Below are positions 37,377 through 47,056 of a stretch of 64,000 nucleotides of DNA, piece by piece. Every line of letters begins with the position of its first letter. Positions within the stretch are counted from its first letter, which is position 1. The position numbers were made by a program, and so were the translations under genes. The stretch comes from Phosphuga atrata (taxonomy: Eukaryota; Arthropoda; Insecta; Coleoptera; Silphidae). The stretch lies in assembly GCA_944588485.1 (NCBI GenBank), contig OX155895.1, positions 5,001 to 69,000 of the forward strand. Reading direction: 5' to 3'. A model generated the notes under the pieces. That model saw only the letters and a list, made by a program, of their open reading frames with translations. It was not told the origin of the DNA and searched no databases.

Positions 37377-38442
37377 TCACAAGAACTGCTCGAAATTGTG
37401 TCCCTGATGGTCTCGACACATTCGTATTCGTTTGGAGAAATTCTCCACGCACGCCCGCAACGTATTTGGAGATATTTCACGACAGGCATTAGTTATCCGC
37501 ACCATCATGTTCTCGCGCGTGGTTGGAGGATCGCGGAAGACGACGTCTTTCAGGTAACCCCAAAGGAAGAAATCAGGCGATGTCAAGTCCGGAGATCGGG
37601 GTGGCCAAACAATAGGTCCTCCGCGACCAACCCATTGCGCTGGAAACAGCTCATCCAAATGTTGTCGAACCGCACGAGCATAGTGTGGTGGGGCACCGTC
37701 CTGCTGGAACCACATCGTCCTCCGGGTACGCAAATCGACTTCTTCTAGCAGCACAGGAAGATCGTTCTGGAGAAATTCCAGGTACCTCGCGCCATTTAAC
37801 GTCCTGTCGAAGAAGAATGGTCCGATTATCTGCGAGCCGAGAAGTCCACACCACACGTTGACACTCCATCGCTGCTGTGCGTTCACTTGTCGAACCCAGT
37901 GGGGGTTTTCAGCACTCCAATAATGGGCATTGTGGATGTTGACGAATCCGGTATTTTGGAAAGTGCACTCGTCGAGAACAGGAAAAAGTATGGACTCTGT
38001 GGAAGAATAAAAGGTCGCGGTCGATCTGCTGCACAGCCCAGTTGCAGAAACCCACACGTTTGGCGAAATCATTTCCATGAAGTTCTTGAACGCGCATGAT
38101 GTGATACGGATGGAACTTTGCCGCGCGGAGTAACCGTTGAGCCGTCGATTTCGGTATACCGATTTCTGCCTGGATTTCTCGGAGACTGATATGGGGATTG
38201 AGGTGTACAGCTCCAAGTATGGCGATGGTGCGGGGGTCGTTATCCACAAGATTCGCTCGAGGTCGGTGTCGTTGTAGGTGACCTTGGCGCAAACGTTGTT
38301 CCAGCCGTCGCATTGTACTGCGAGACGGACACCGACGATCCGGGAATCTTTGGCGATACAGTTCTACTGCATTGGTGTAATTGCTCAGCGACTCTCCAAT
38401 GACTTTTAGGATGTCCACAATTTCGGTCGGTGAGTAGTCCAT
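37377..38442 (-). pseudogene. DDE transposase of the IS630/Tc1-mariner superfamily, one frameshift
   Basis: The N-terminal part starts at 38442 (MDYSPTEIVDIL) with the helix-turn-helix that Pfam calls DUF4817: YTNAVELYRQRFPDRRCPS, then a second HTH around ISLREIQAEIGIPKSTAQRL. The frame then changes near 37990, and the catalytic core continues in another frame: DECTFQNTGF, FQQDGAPPHYA, and WPPRSPDLTSPDFFLWGYLKD, which supply the three acidic positions. It ends at 37377 with HNFEQFL. The joined length of about 355 codons is normal for the family. A single frameshift is the only lesion I can see, so the copy was probably active recently. It sits centrally between long TIRs, as expected for an autonomous element. 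Confidence 0.88.
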
Positions 38443-38709
38443 GAATACTCAACGACTTGGCTTTGCGTACTGAACTCATTTCTAAAAACTAAATTTAAAA
38501 AAGGAACGAAAATAAAAAAAATCCAAGAAATCTTAATCTCGTGTTTTTTGTGAATTTGGTATCGCGTTAACGTGCACTCGTTACCGGAAAATTGTGTAAA
38601 TTGTCAAGAGTCAAAGATTCATCCGAGTTACCAACCAATTAAAAAGAGTGTATTTTTGTGGATTTTCCGAGGGCGCCTATTTGATTTTACCGAGTGTAAG
38701 TTTAATTGC

Positions 38710-39400
38710 GTAACGCTAAGTCCGGCGGTTTTAATTGAGTTATTTCAATTTAATTATGCCATGAAAAATACTGTTGCCGTTTTCAAAAATAGTAATCTTC
38801 TAAATAAGAAATTCGTTTACTGTGTGATAGAGAAATTCTTTTAATTTTTTCTCAAGTTTCTATGTGGGGGGCCCGGTCAAACACTGTTTGAAAAAAAAAA
38901 TGACATTCTTTTTTGAATTATTTTACTATTATTTAATTTGAAAAATAAGTACTCAATCGCTATTTTTGAGTACTTTACGTCTTTGTAGGGGGGGGGCGGG
39001 GGTAGTATTTGAGCAGGCTGAGAAAAAAACAACCTTGTAAGGTTGTGAGTAAGTCTTAAGTAATAATAACAGTTAATTACGTGACGATTTTCGCAATTTA
39101 ATTGACAAAAAACCTAATTTTTACATTTGCAGCGCCATCTCTCTACCAATAAAAAAAATGTTTCGGATAAAACTTACATACTTTTTAACCCTCTATCAGA
39201 ATCTGCAATAAAAAATAGGGGTTTCCATTTAAGATTTTAAAGTTGCCCCCTGTTCCCGCCCCCCTTGGGGGGCTGGGGGGGCAAAGTCTACGGCATCAGA
39301 TGTCCCCCTCAGAACCATTAACTTTTCATTTGGAACACTTTTTGATTCAATGCAATGTTTCAGAATTATCGCTACTGGCCGATTAAAATGGGACACCCAG
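38710..39400 (-). repeat. Right terminal inverted repeat of the mariner-type element
   Basis: It is complementary to 36421-37116. The inner end reads GTAACGC at about 38710-38716. Confidence 0.85.
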
Positions 39401-39434
39401 TATTAGTATCAATCTATAAAACTAAATAATAATT

Positions 39435-39840
39435 CAAACTTAAAACAAACAGAACACAGCTTGAATATATAAAAATATTCAGCCTTTCCGGAGCTCTATA
39501 ACAATTATTGAGTCTTTTTAGGACTACCAAAACAAATCTCACATGAAATCTGTAAGTTATTTTACAAAATGGTTTACAAAGTTTTGTTCATGGAAGCAAA
39601 GCTGTGCTGATGAGAGATAAATCTCGAAACGCGTCCACAGATGGCTATCCACTTAAGGTATCGGAAAGACATGATCTTAAAAACAAAGTAATTTTTATGG
39701 TTTTTCTTCAGTGACACGAAGGTGGACTGAAAGCTGTATTTGTTTTGTTAGTCGTAAAAAGACTCAATAATTATTATAGAGCTCCGGAAAGGCTGAATAT
39801 ATTTATTTATTCAGACTGTGTTTCGTTTGTTTTAAGTTTG
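39435..39840. mobile_element. 406-bp inverted-repeat element carrying a hammerhead ribozyme
   Basis: Arms of about 100 bp at 39435-39535 and 39740-39840 are imperfect inverted copies (shared words include CAAACTTAAAACAAAC, GCCTTTCCGGAGCTCTAT and ATTGAGTCTTTTT). The middle holds a hammerhead ribozyme on the + strand. Direct repeats CTAAATAATAAT lie at 39422-39433 and 39873-39884, the second 32 bp beyond the arm. They could be a long target duplication, which would favour an RNA-mediated insertion, or could be chance in AT-rich DNA. There is no coding capacity. Confidence 0.75.
39592..39650 (+). ncRNA. Type I hammerhead ribozyme
   Basis: The conserved core is complete: CTGATGA at 39607-39613, stem II GAGA/TCTC with loop TAAA at 39614-39625, GAAA at 39626-39629, a minimal stem III ACGCGT (39629-39634), and the cleavage-site C at 39635 after GT. 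Stem I pairs CTGTG (39602-39606) with CACAG (39636-39640), then after an internal loop (AAA/ATG side) GGAAGC pairs with GCTATCC with one bulge, giving the bulged distal stem that natural type I ribozymes use for loop contacts. The very short stem III is typical of hammerheads in Penelope-like elements, satellite DNAs and retrozymes. Predicted self-cleavage falls between 39635 and 39636. Confidence 0.9.
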
Positions 39841-40064
39841 TATGATTATAGCGTAGGATGGTTTTACCAATTCTAAATAATAATCGCTTATTCGTTATTA
39901 AAAATTATTGAATTGAAACAAAAATTTCATACCTGTCGAAACTTTCAAACTTAACAACTTTTGATATTCGATCCGGAGCATTTGCAGTCTGCAAAAAAAT
40001 TCCATATTCCTTACAGTCATGAAAACCAGAATTTTCAGCTATCAGCAAACAATCATCGTAAATC

Positions 40065-41560
40065 CTAATACCAAAATGCAACTAATACCGTATGAAACCC
40101 ACTAATATCACAATCAATTAACTGTAATTCGGCCTCACCCAAAACAGTAATTCCTTGTTGAATCAAAGATTCGTTACCACCCGTCAACTTACAATTCTTT
40201 AAGGTGGTTTTTCCAGCTCTCACCAAAATTCCACATTGTGAACAAGCAGCATCGATCGTTAAATTTTCCAAAATAGGACACTTCCTCCAACAAAATCTAA
40301 CGCTATTTCTGTAGTTGTTGAAGATAAAATCATAGCGTCCTTATCAAAAAGTCCCTTTAAAGTGATTCCTCTTTCAAATAGAAAGATAGCAATAGAATCT
40401 AAAGTGTTTAGAATCACAGCAATACACACTTTAGATTCTATTGCTATCTAATCTTCTAATCTTTCTCTGCAATGCACTCTAATACCCATGTGAAATTACG
40501 ATCAGCTTTAAAAATTTTGTGAGGGTACAATTTTTGCACTTATTCTTGCATGTATTCTTCCATGTTTCCTTTATCATATACCAACCAAAACTGTCGTTTA
40601 CTGGTAATAATAGTAGGTTTTTCGCTTTCAGCTTTCTTCTTCTAATAAGATTCTCCAATAGCTCAAACTCACTTTTAATCTCCATAACTTTAACATAAAT
40701 TTCCATTATAGTTTGTACTCTAGCTTCATAACAGTATTAACAGACAACATCACTATCCATTAAAGCTAATTCCAGTTTTTGTCTTTTGGCTTGAAGTTTC
40801 TCAGATACGGAAACTAGACGTTCTATATGTTCTGATATGTCCTCGTATAAATCTTCCATATAATCATATATATCTTGGACTAATGGAATTTATCAAATTT
40901 ACTGGTCTATTGAAATTTAGTGTTATGGACTTTTTACCTGGTGTAACTGTTATTAATCGTCCTTGGCACGGGTTAACGGAAAGGTCGCAAAGGTCGGAAA
41001 GTAAAAATGAAGCTTCTAAGTTACCTGGTTCAATAAATACTCGTGTTTTTCTTGAAATAGTTGAAAACATTGTCAACGTGACAGATAGTCGACGCGAACG
41101 CAAATAACTAGATGTTGCCACGTTTATTATTTTTTCTAATTATCAACAGATTTGCTTCGAAATAATAAAAAAAGGAAAACTTGTAATATATCCAGGGAAA
41201 AATGTAAGCCAGATGCAGGCCAGATCTGGCCAGATGTAGGCCAGATTTGTGTCAGGGGAACGATGTGGTTCTCATTAAGGAAAATGTCATCTTGTACATC
41301 AAGGATTTTGATGCTTGCGGTTAGATCGATGAGATCGATGTCATCCACGTAGACTAGGACTTTTGTGGGGAACGGGATTTTGAGCTCTTCGCAAGTTAAA
41401 CTTTGTATTTCCCAAATTGCTTGCCAACAATTTGATGGCTCAACGTGCGTTCGGAGAAATACCTCGTTCTTTGATACATAAGAAAAATTTCGTATTCCTC
41501 ATCTTTTGAATAAATAACTACTTGATCCGTATCAGAGACAAATATATAAAGACAGATGCG
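40065..41560 (-). pseudogene. Broken copy of a SHCBP1 / nessun dorma-like gene
   Basis: Reading leftwards on the - strand, several frames give pieces in the order of a SHCBP1-family protein. First comes an N-terminal piece near 41500-41230 (THVEPSNCWQAIW, then VYVDDIDLIDL), then 41120-40870 (VFIEPGNLEASF, NFNRPVNLINSISPRY), then after a frameshift a helical stretch (DYMEDLYEDISEHIERL, KLQAKRQKLELAL), then EIKSEFELLENLIRRRKL. Last is the right-handed beta-helix repeat: GITLKGLFDKDAMILSS, then after another frameshift CGILVRAGKTTLKNCKL and GITVLGEAELQLIDCDISGF. SHCBP1 (vertebrates) and nessun dorma (Drosophila) act in cytokinesis of germ cells. Frameshifts, stops and a GCCAGAT-rich insertion near 41211-41252 show that this copy is dead. 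One GTGAGT-like junction near 41565 suggests it was not simply a processed copy. Confidence 0.65.
40385..40448. repeat. Perfect 23-bp inverted repeat with 18-bp loop
   Basis: Arms at 40385-40407 and 40426-40448 (GATAGCAATAGAATCTAAAG... and its complement) are fully complementary. It interrupts the broken SHCBP1-like coding sequence, so it may be a snap-back duplication or a tiny insertion. Confidence 0.8.
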
Positions 41561-42238
41561 ACACTCACCAGAGACAAATATGTAAAGAGAGATCCAACAA
41601 AAGTTTTCGCCAACTGTGAACTCTTCATGGAACTAAGGAGATTCGAGCGAATCCTATGTTAAATATTTTTTTCAAGTTTAAGCTTTGAAACTTTTCATAC
41701 ATGAAAATCAATACTTTATTTATGTCTATCTATCTATGTCTTCTCAAAATTTGAAAGTGATCCTCCGTTTAGTTGATCCGGAAAAAAAATCAAAATTGAT
41801 GTTTTGTGAATTTTATACACAGGTTCCTATGGCCGACAAGCTTCCGTTACGTCTTTATTTATTTTGTTCGATATTAATTTCCCAACTTTAAGGAATAAAA
41901 AACTATATACAATAAACTTAGATAATATTAAAACAGGATTACATTAAAGCAATGTGATGTTCCCGATGTAATTATTTAAATAATTAAAGTTATTTTTTGT
42001 TTGTTATGAATCTTGTTTATCGACAGTAATTCACATGACAGATGGTTTGGCAACGTCTCGATAACAGCTAATTGTGAGAGGAAAGAAAAACATGGAAACA
42101 TTTTGAACTTTTGAACGTCTGTGGAACTATTTGATAGAATACACTCCAGCTTTTTATATAGTCGATTTTCGAACACTGATGTTCGGCGATGATCGGCGTG
42201 GCTCTAATATAACCCCGGCTTCAGTCGTGTGGTTCGAC
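41561..42238. other. Unassigned AT-rich DNA
   Basis: No gene, RNA or repeat is recognised. The right end is the GC-richer target into which the hAT element inserted. Confidence 0.5.
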
Positions 42239-42402
42239 GCAACGCCCAGTGTTGCCAACCCTAATTTTAGAAAATCAGTAGATTATGTGCCAAATGTTGG
42301 TAGAAGTTGGTAGAATGTAAAATGCAAAATTGGTAGATCTACCACCTCAATTTAGAAGAGTTTTTAAGATTAAAAATGCATGAACTGTTCTTAAAATGTT
42401 TA

Positions 42403-44650
42403 TTTTTGGAAATTATACATATTTTTATTAAAATTTTTTAAATGTTCTGCGCTAGGCTGCTCGTTGTTTGCTATGAATCTTTTAGTACGCAACAATCCCT
42501 CTAGAGTCTCCGTGCAAATTCTATTTCTCTGGAAGGTTTTCATATTATTAATTGGAGAAAACAATCTCTCAACGTTGGCGCTACTATGTGGAAGTGCGAG
42601 TAATTTTCTCACGAATTCGCATAGCAGGGGAAACATTAGAGACTGGCCTCCTTTTTTAATGGATGAAACATGCTTCCAGAATTCTTCAGGTGTAGGATCC
42701 ACATTTTGTTCTGTGAAATGTCATGTTTCTTAATAATCTCCACGCTCGGTCCAATTCGGTCATGTTTTCTGGGCATAGTCATAAAAATGTAATGTAAATA
42801 AAAAAAATATTCTAGAGTGGACAACATTAATAATTATGTTTAACTTGCCTGGAAACTGATCTCCTAAATGAGCAATAGTTGCGACTGCATGTTTTTCAAT
42901 GATATGTTTAGGATTCATAAATTTAAGACATTTTAATCTTTGCTTTTCATTAAAACAAAAACGCTGCTTTATTTGTTTTACACTCTCCATATAAAAGAGA
43001 ATGCATTTTTCTTTAAACTGTACTATTTCCATTTCATTCAATCTAGCCACAAAGTCTTGTTTCAATAACAGGGAAAAAACATTGCCACCAAGGTATATTT
43101 CTTCAAGTGGTACATGGTTTTGTTTATTTTCATATTCTAAATTCAAAATTTTGTTCTCTAAATCCAAGTTAAGATCCTTGCTACTGTTTTTTTCACCTTC
43201 AGCCAGCTGCAGTAATTCTGGTTTAATAAAACATTCGAAGATAGTTTTGTATGTTGTAAAAATCCGTTCATATAACAAATAAAGTTTAGGACTTTCTGAT
43301 TGCATTTCTTTATTAATGTCATGGAAATAGGGCAACACATAATCCAAAAAATTTAAGTATAGCTCTGTTGAAGGATCCATGGACTTCACATGGATGGTCT
43401 GAGCTGTTAGTAGCCTGTCATTCAAAACAGCATTTTGGAAGTATAACTTTAAAGCTGGAAGCTGTTCTAAAAGCCGTTTGACCACAGGAAGTAGAGACAG
43501 CCATCTTGTTTGAGCTGGGTGTAGAAGTTTGTGGGGTTTTATATCCAGAAAGGACTGGAATTCTTTATAGTCACCCAGACGTTTTGGGCTATTTTGGATA
43601 TAATTGTATACATCTCTTGCAAAATCCTATACACCCCTCGGAAGAGTTTTGCAGGCATAAGAAACACACAAATGAAACGAGTGGCAAATGCACTTCATCA
43701 TGAATAAATGTGGGATCTCATTTGCAAATAGGGTGGACAATGAATGGTGTGAACCAAACATAGTATTTGCACCATCAGCTGCAAACCCAATCATGTTCTC
43801 TTTGTAAGGAATATTTTCATTATCAAAATATTCTTTGCATTCATTATGTAATGCTGAGGCAGTGCCCTCTACAAGTTTCTTTCAAAGTTTCTTTAGGTCA
43901 CCTGAAAAATAATATTATTTCAATACCTATAGTGTCTTAATTAAAATTAATTTGTTGTGAATGAAATACAAAAAAACATAGCCTACATTTACTAAATAAT
44001 GAATTTGTAGACTAAGCCACAAGCATACTAACCAGCAATGTCAAAAAGGTAGATTATTTTTTGCCAAAAAACAAGCCATTCTTATTTCGCCAAAATTTGA
44101 TTTTATCATCAAAAAACTTTTTGACTGAGTTTGCCCAAACTGTGTGTTTGATAGTTGACTTGCTATACCTGAAAACAAGTAGTTAACTTATATATAAATA
44201 TTATTAATAATATATAAATATATAAATCGAAATTGCGTAAAATTAGGATTTAAAATATATACATGCACAATCGTAGGCAATCAATAATAAATTAATTGAT
44301 TGTTAGTAATTTGGTTTGTGAAATTTTAATTAATTAATTAATATTAATTAAACCAAACTGAGCATAAAACCACGGAATAGAAGTTCATCTTTCACACATG
44401 CTACATGCTTTAAACTATTTGCATGTTTATTTAGAATAAATCTTCCACCGGCACACTTGAGATCACACCTACATGATTTGCAATAAAAATATCCTTCACC
44501 CTTGGTACTTTCTTGAAGCAAACCTAACCTACAAATTACTTAATCCCATAATTTCGAATATTTTTGGTTATAGTGCCTTTTTCTAGTTTTTCGTGGCGGA
44601 GTTCCTAACCTAGAACTCTGTGCATCGCTTTCGCTGCTGTCAGAATCCAT
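42403..44650 (-). pseudogene. Degraded hAT transposase (KIAA1586/ZNF862-like subgroup)
   Basis: The N-terminal part starts near 44650 (MDSDSSESDAQSS, KYSKLWD). After an in-frame stop a BED/TTF-like zinc finger follows (FYCKSCRCDLKCAGGRF, with LNKHANSLKH). Near 44070 is an ACFLAKNNLPF segment of the type found before the catalytic core. The core follows at 43880-43640 (IGFAADGANTMFGSHHSL, MMKCICHSFHLC), then HPAQTRWLSL near 43530 and an open stretch at 43485-42760 (241 codons). The C-terminal dimerisation region is at 42702-42403 (LLALPHSSANVERLFS, NRICTETLEGLLRTKRF). Several stops and frame changes break it; some may be introns, but the early in-frame stop indicates that it is dead. Confidence 0.82.
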
Positions 44651-44802
44651 TATATAAATAAATGCACGCAACACAGAACAAACAGCAATCAGCACCGTTA
44701 ATACGTAGTTATTTAGTTTTAACAACACAAAACAGGAGCAAAGATTCACACCATTGATTCCGCAACAAACCAACTGGGAATAGGCCACAGAACAGTGTTA
44801 TA

Positions 44803-45002
44803 GGCCTAGGCCGCACTACGGCTAAACCGCCGCGGTTTTCAACCGCGTGATTTTATGACTCAAGTAAATTAATACAAGCGGCCTCACTTGCGGTTTTTTT
44901 CCTGCGACTGATGTTTCCCATAGCGTGCTGTGTGTTTCTCGAGCGGTTTCGCGGTTGTATCGGTTACCGCTCGCGGGAAAAAACCGTAGTGCGGCTTCGG
45001 CC
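44803..45002. mobile_element. 200-bp PIF/Harbinger-like MITE inside the hAT element
   Basis: The ends are GGCCTAGGCCGCACTACGG and the complement of GGCCGAAGCCGCACTACGG, flanked on each side by ATA (44800-44802 and 45003-45005). A 3-bp AT-rich duplication fits PIF/Harbinger. It must be younger than the hAT insertion. Confidence 0.7.
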
Positions 45003-45302
45003 ATAATGTCTACGGGCGTGAAATGGCGCGAACGGCGAACTGTTGCTAACGTTTTTTTGTGGTTTATGGCCTGGACTCTATGTATGCTTAACGCATCGTC
45101 GCATGGCTCAGGCAACACATCGCAACGTCGCTCGTCGATATAAAAATAATAAAATAAGTGGTGATATATCAAACTAATTAAAAAAATAGGTAGTTTTTAG
45201 GTCTATGATGGTAGATAGGTTTTCTGAGGTGAAAATTGGTAGATCTACCAAAAAGTTGGTAGATACGACATCACTGGCAACGCCGCTCACAGCCAACTGC
45301 AA

Positions 45303-45340
45303 CAACTTCACTGTATTCACTGGCTATTGCAGTGAAGTTG
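45303..45340. repeat. 11-bp inverted repeat CAACTTCACTG / CAGTGAAGTTG
   Basis: A short hairpin lies just right of the hAT target site, loop 16 bp. It may belong to the older repeat into which hAT inserted. No further structure is seen up to the next coding remnant. Confidence 0.55.
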
Positions 45341-45432
45341 GTTATGTTTGCTCTCGTCCGTCCGCTGGAGAAAGCAAAATAGAATAAAAAATAGGAGAAA
45401 TAGAATATAATAGAGAATAGTTCTGGGAATAT

Positions 45433-45744
45433 TTGGAAGCAATTAGAAATAAATATGGAACCTCTGTCATCGTTGAAATTGCAGCTTATGTGGCAGCCAG
45501 TGTCTTCAATGAAGGTTCTTTTACTTTACTAACCTTCATGCAAGACATGGGAATCGGTAGTGGATCAAGTGCTCATGACTGGGCGCGATCAACTGACTCC
45601 ATACGTATAAGCCGAGCAGAGCAGGAAGCTGAGAGACAAACTAAAGAAGGCAGGCTTCGTCGAAGACAGGAGCGAAAAGGTGCTTTAGACATCATGGATG
45701 ATAGCAACATTCTTTATGGACCTGGCATTGATGATTCAGTGTGA
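45433..45744 (+). pseudogene. C-terminal fragment resembling a Mutator-like transposase
   Basis: A 104-codon open frame has no ATG start of its own. It reads IAAYVAASVFNEGSF, TFMQDMGIGSGSSAHDWAR, then RISRAEQEAERQTKEGR and an arginine/lysine-rich stretch, ending SNILYGPGIDD. The hydrophobic segment, the G-rich turn, the basic region and a YGPG-type ending are what I know from the tails of invertebrate Mutator-like transposase proteins. The catalytic part is absent, so this is a fragment. The assignment rests on pattern memory and is moderate. Confidence 0.45.
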
Positions 45745-46013
45745 GGTAAGCCGATATAAAATTGGTTATAAACGTTTAATACCAGATTTTTTAGTGTGCA
45801 AAACTTTATAGCGTTTTTCCCCATAACTCACATTTTCAAAGTTGGTGCCCCTCATAACTTCAAAACTACTGCACCGATCCTTTTGAAATTTTGAAAACTA
45901 TTTCTGTACATAATTTACGAGGTACCGCTGGAGAGTTTTTTCAAATTTGTTAATAATTTTTATTTTACAATAACATATTAGCCGATTTTTTTCACTAAAA
46001 ATCATCACAGAAA
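45745..46013. other. Non-coding spacer between two element remnants
   Basis: AT-rich, with no feature recognised. It contains a short near-repeat of CATAACTTC/CATAACTCAC words. Confidence 0.4.
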
Positions 46014-46427
46014 ATGCTGAATGCGTTAAAATATACAGAGATACATTTCAATAAAAGAAGAAACTTGTTGAACCTGAATCTTTACAATCATCTAAAGCAG
46101 ATTATTAGATTACATGAAAGTAATGAAGAAATTGAAAAATTAATATTTAGTCACTTTCTGAGTAATCAAATTCAAACAGTTAATGATGAAGCTCAGCAAG
46201 TAATTAGTCCAAGTTCTCAATCATACCAAGCCCCATACGAGGAAGATGATGAATGTTCAATGCCAAATGTCTTGTTGCATCATGACAGAAACATTTCTGG
46301 CGACGGTAATTGCCTATTTTCATTTGTTATAAGAATTTTACATCTTCAAAAATTACTAGAGAAGTTGTTCGATTCTGTTAAATGCGCGAGGAGCTTTGTT
46401 CCTGACGGGGGTCCCTTGACCGCATAG
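46014..46427 (+). pseudogene. Truncated OTU-type cysteine protease domain
   Basis: The 138-codon frame has a charged helical N-terminal region, an acidic patch (EEDDECS) and then ISGDGNCLFSF, the signature around the catalytic Cys of OTU proteases (usual form GDGNCLFR). The rest of the domain, including the catalytic His, is missing; the frame ends shortly after in unrelated sequence. OTU domains are frequent cargo of eukaryotic mobile elements, and the Mutator-like tail 270 bp upstream suggests both came from one element. Start choice is uncertain. Confidence 0.5.
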
Positions 46428-46734
46428 GTTTTTTTTATCTGTATTGCCCATTTCCGTTGATTTTTCGCATTCTTTGTAATCTAATTTTCTATTCATAACC
46501 AAACTACTTATCAGTTTTTCTTTGCTCTAATTCGTTTCTTAAGCTATCCATAATATTATAGATATCCAGTGTAGTTACATTTCCTTCTGAACAATGATTT
46601 AAAGTGTAAATAAATTTCATTTTAATATTTATTGTATAATTATTGGACAACCATCACTTAAACGTATAAAATACATATTAGCGCTAAATTAAGTAAATAC
46701 TAAACAACCATATAGAGATATTTTTTTGTACCAC
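46428..46734. other. Unassigned AT-rich DNA
   Basis: No gene is seen. A ~45-bp stretch at 46545-46590 (with GATATCCAGTGTAGTTACA) has a diverged look-alike at 48630-48675. Confidence 0.4.
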
Positions 46735-47056
46735 ATTGCGGTACGTCCTTACGTAAAATCTTCCAGGTGGTCGAATAACACAAGCCCAATTATTGACAAT
46801 GGCGACGAATTGATATATTACGATTTTCATTGACACTGGTCGATACAGCAGTAATATTTTCCTCCGTGCGCACTCTTCGCATATGGGTTGGTGGATTAAT
46901 ACGGGTTGGTGAACAACAGCTTAAATAGCCTGTTCGGTGTGTCGATTATGACGACCATAAAATGGACGTAATTTACGAAACACATTTCTCACACAGCACG
47001 AATTTTGATAATAAAATTCAATGATTTGCAAGCGTTGTTCGTTTGTTAGTCCATTC
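46735..47056 (-). pseudogene. N-terminal fragment of another IS630/mariner-type transposase
   Basis: On the - strand the sequence reads MNGLTNEQRLQIIEFYYQNS, then a stop after RHNRHTEQAI, then RRVRTEENITAVSTSVNENR and LGLCYSTTWKILRKD. These are the two helix-turn-helix regions of a mariner-group transposase, different from the one at 37377-38442. The catalytic domain is missing. A 17-bp direct repeat (TTTTGGACATTGCCACA) just upstream, at about 47086 and 47111, may mark an element end. Confidence 0.75.

Larger units (their letters stand above)
36421..39400. mobile_element. IS630/Tc1-mariner superfamily transposon with ~690-bp terminal inverted repeats
   Basis: The element is 2980 bp and is flanked by TA on both sides (36419-36420 and 39401-39402). 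It begins CTGGGTGTCCCATTTTAATC and ends in the complement. The inverted repeats extend from 36421 to about 37116 and from about 38710 to 39400 and are nearly identical, differing mainly in the C/G homopolymer near 36823 and 38989. That points to a recent insertion. TIRs this long are unusual for the superfamily. The interior carries one transposase gene on the - strand and a TG-rich minisatellite. Confidence 0.9.
42247..45276. mobile_element. hAT superfamily transposon with 8-bp target duplication GCAACGCC
   Basis: The 3030-bp element starts CAGTGTTGCC and ends in the complement of CAGTGATGTC. The octamer GCAACGCC is duplicated exactly at 42239-42246 and 45277-45284. Eight-base duplications and CAGTG ends are diagnostic for hAT. 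Both subterminal regions carry TTGGTAG words and the perfect palindrome GGTAGATCTACC (42332-42343 and 45238-45249), likely transposase-binding sites. The interior carries a degraded hAT transposase on the - strand and a younger MITE. Confidence 0.92.

Noticed and set aside
37138..37492. Cys/Val-rich open frames over the TG-rich stretch
   Set aside because: They are translations of a 12-bp minisatellite inside a transposon, with no domain.
44521..44530. AACCTAACCT near the hAT gene as an interstitial telomere seed
   Set aside because: Only two pentamers; it is within the degraded transposase coding sequence and expected by chance.
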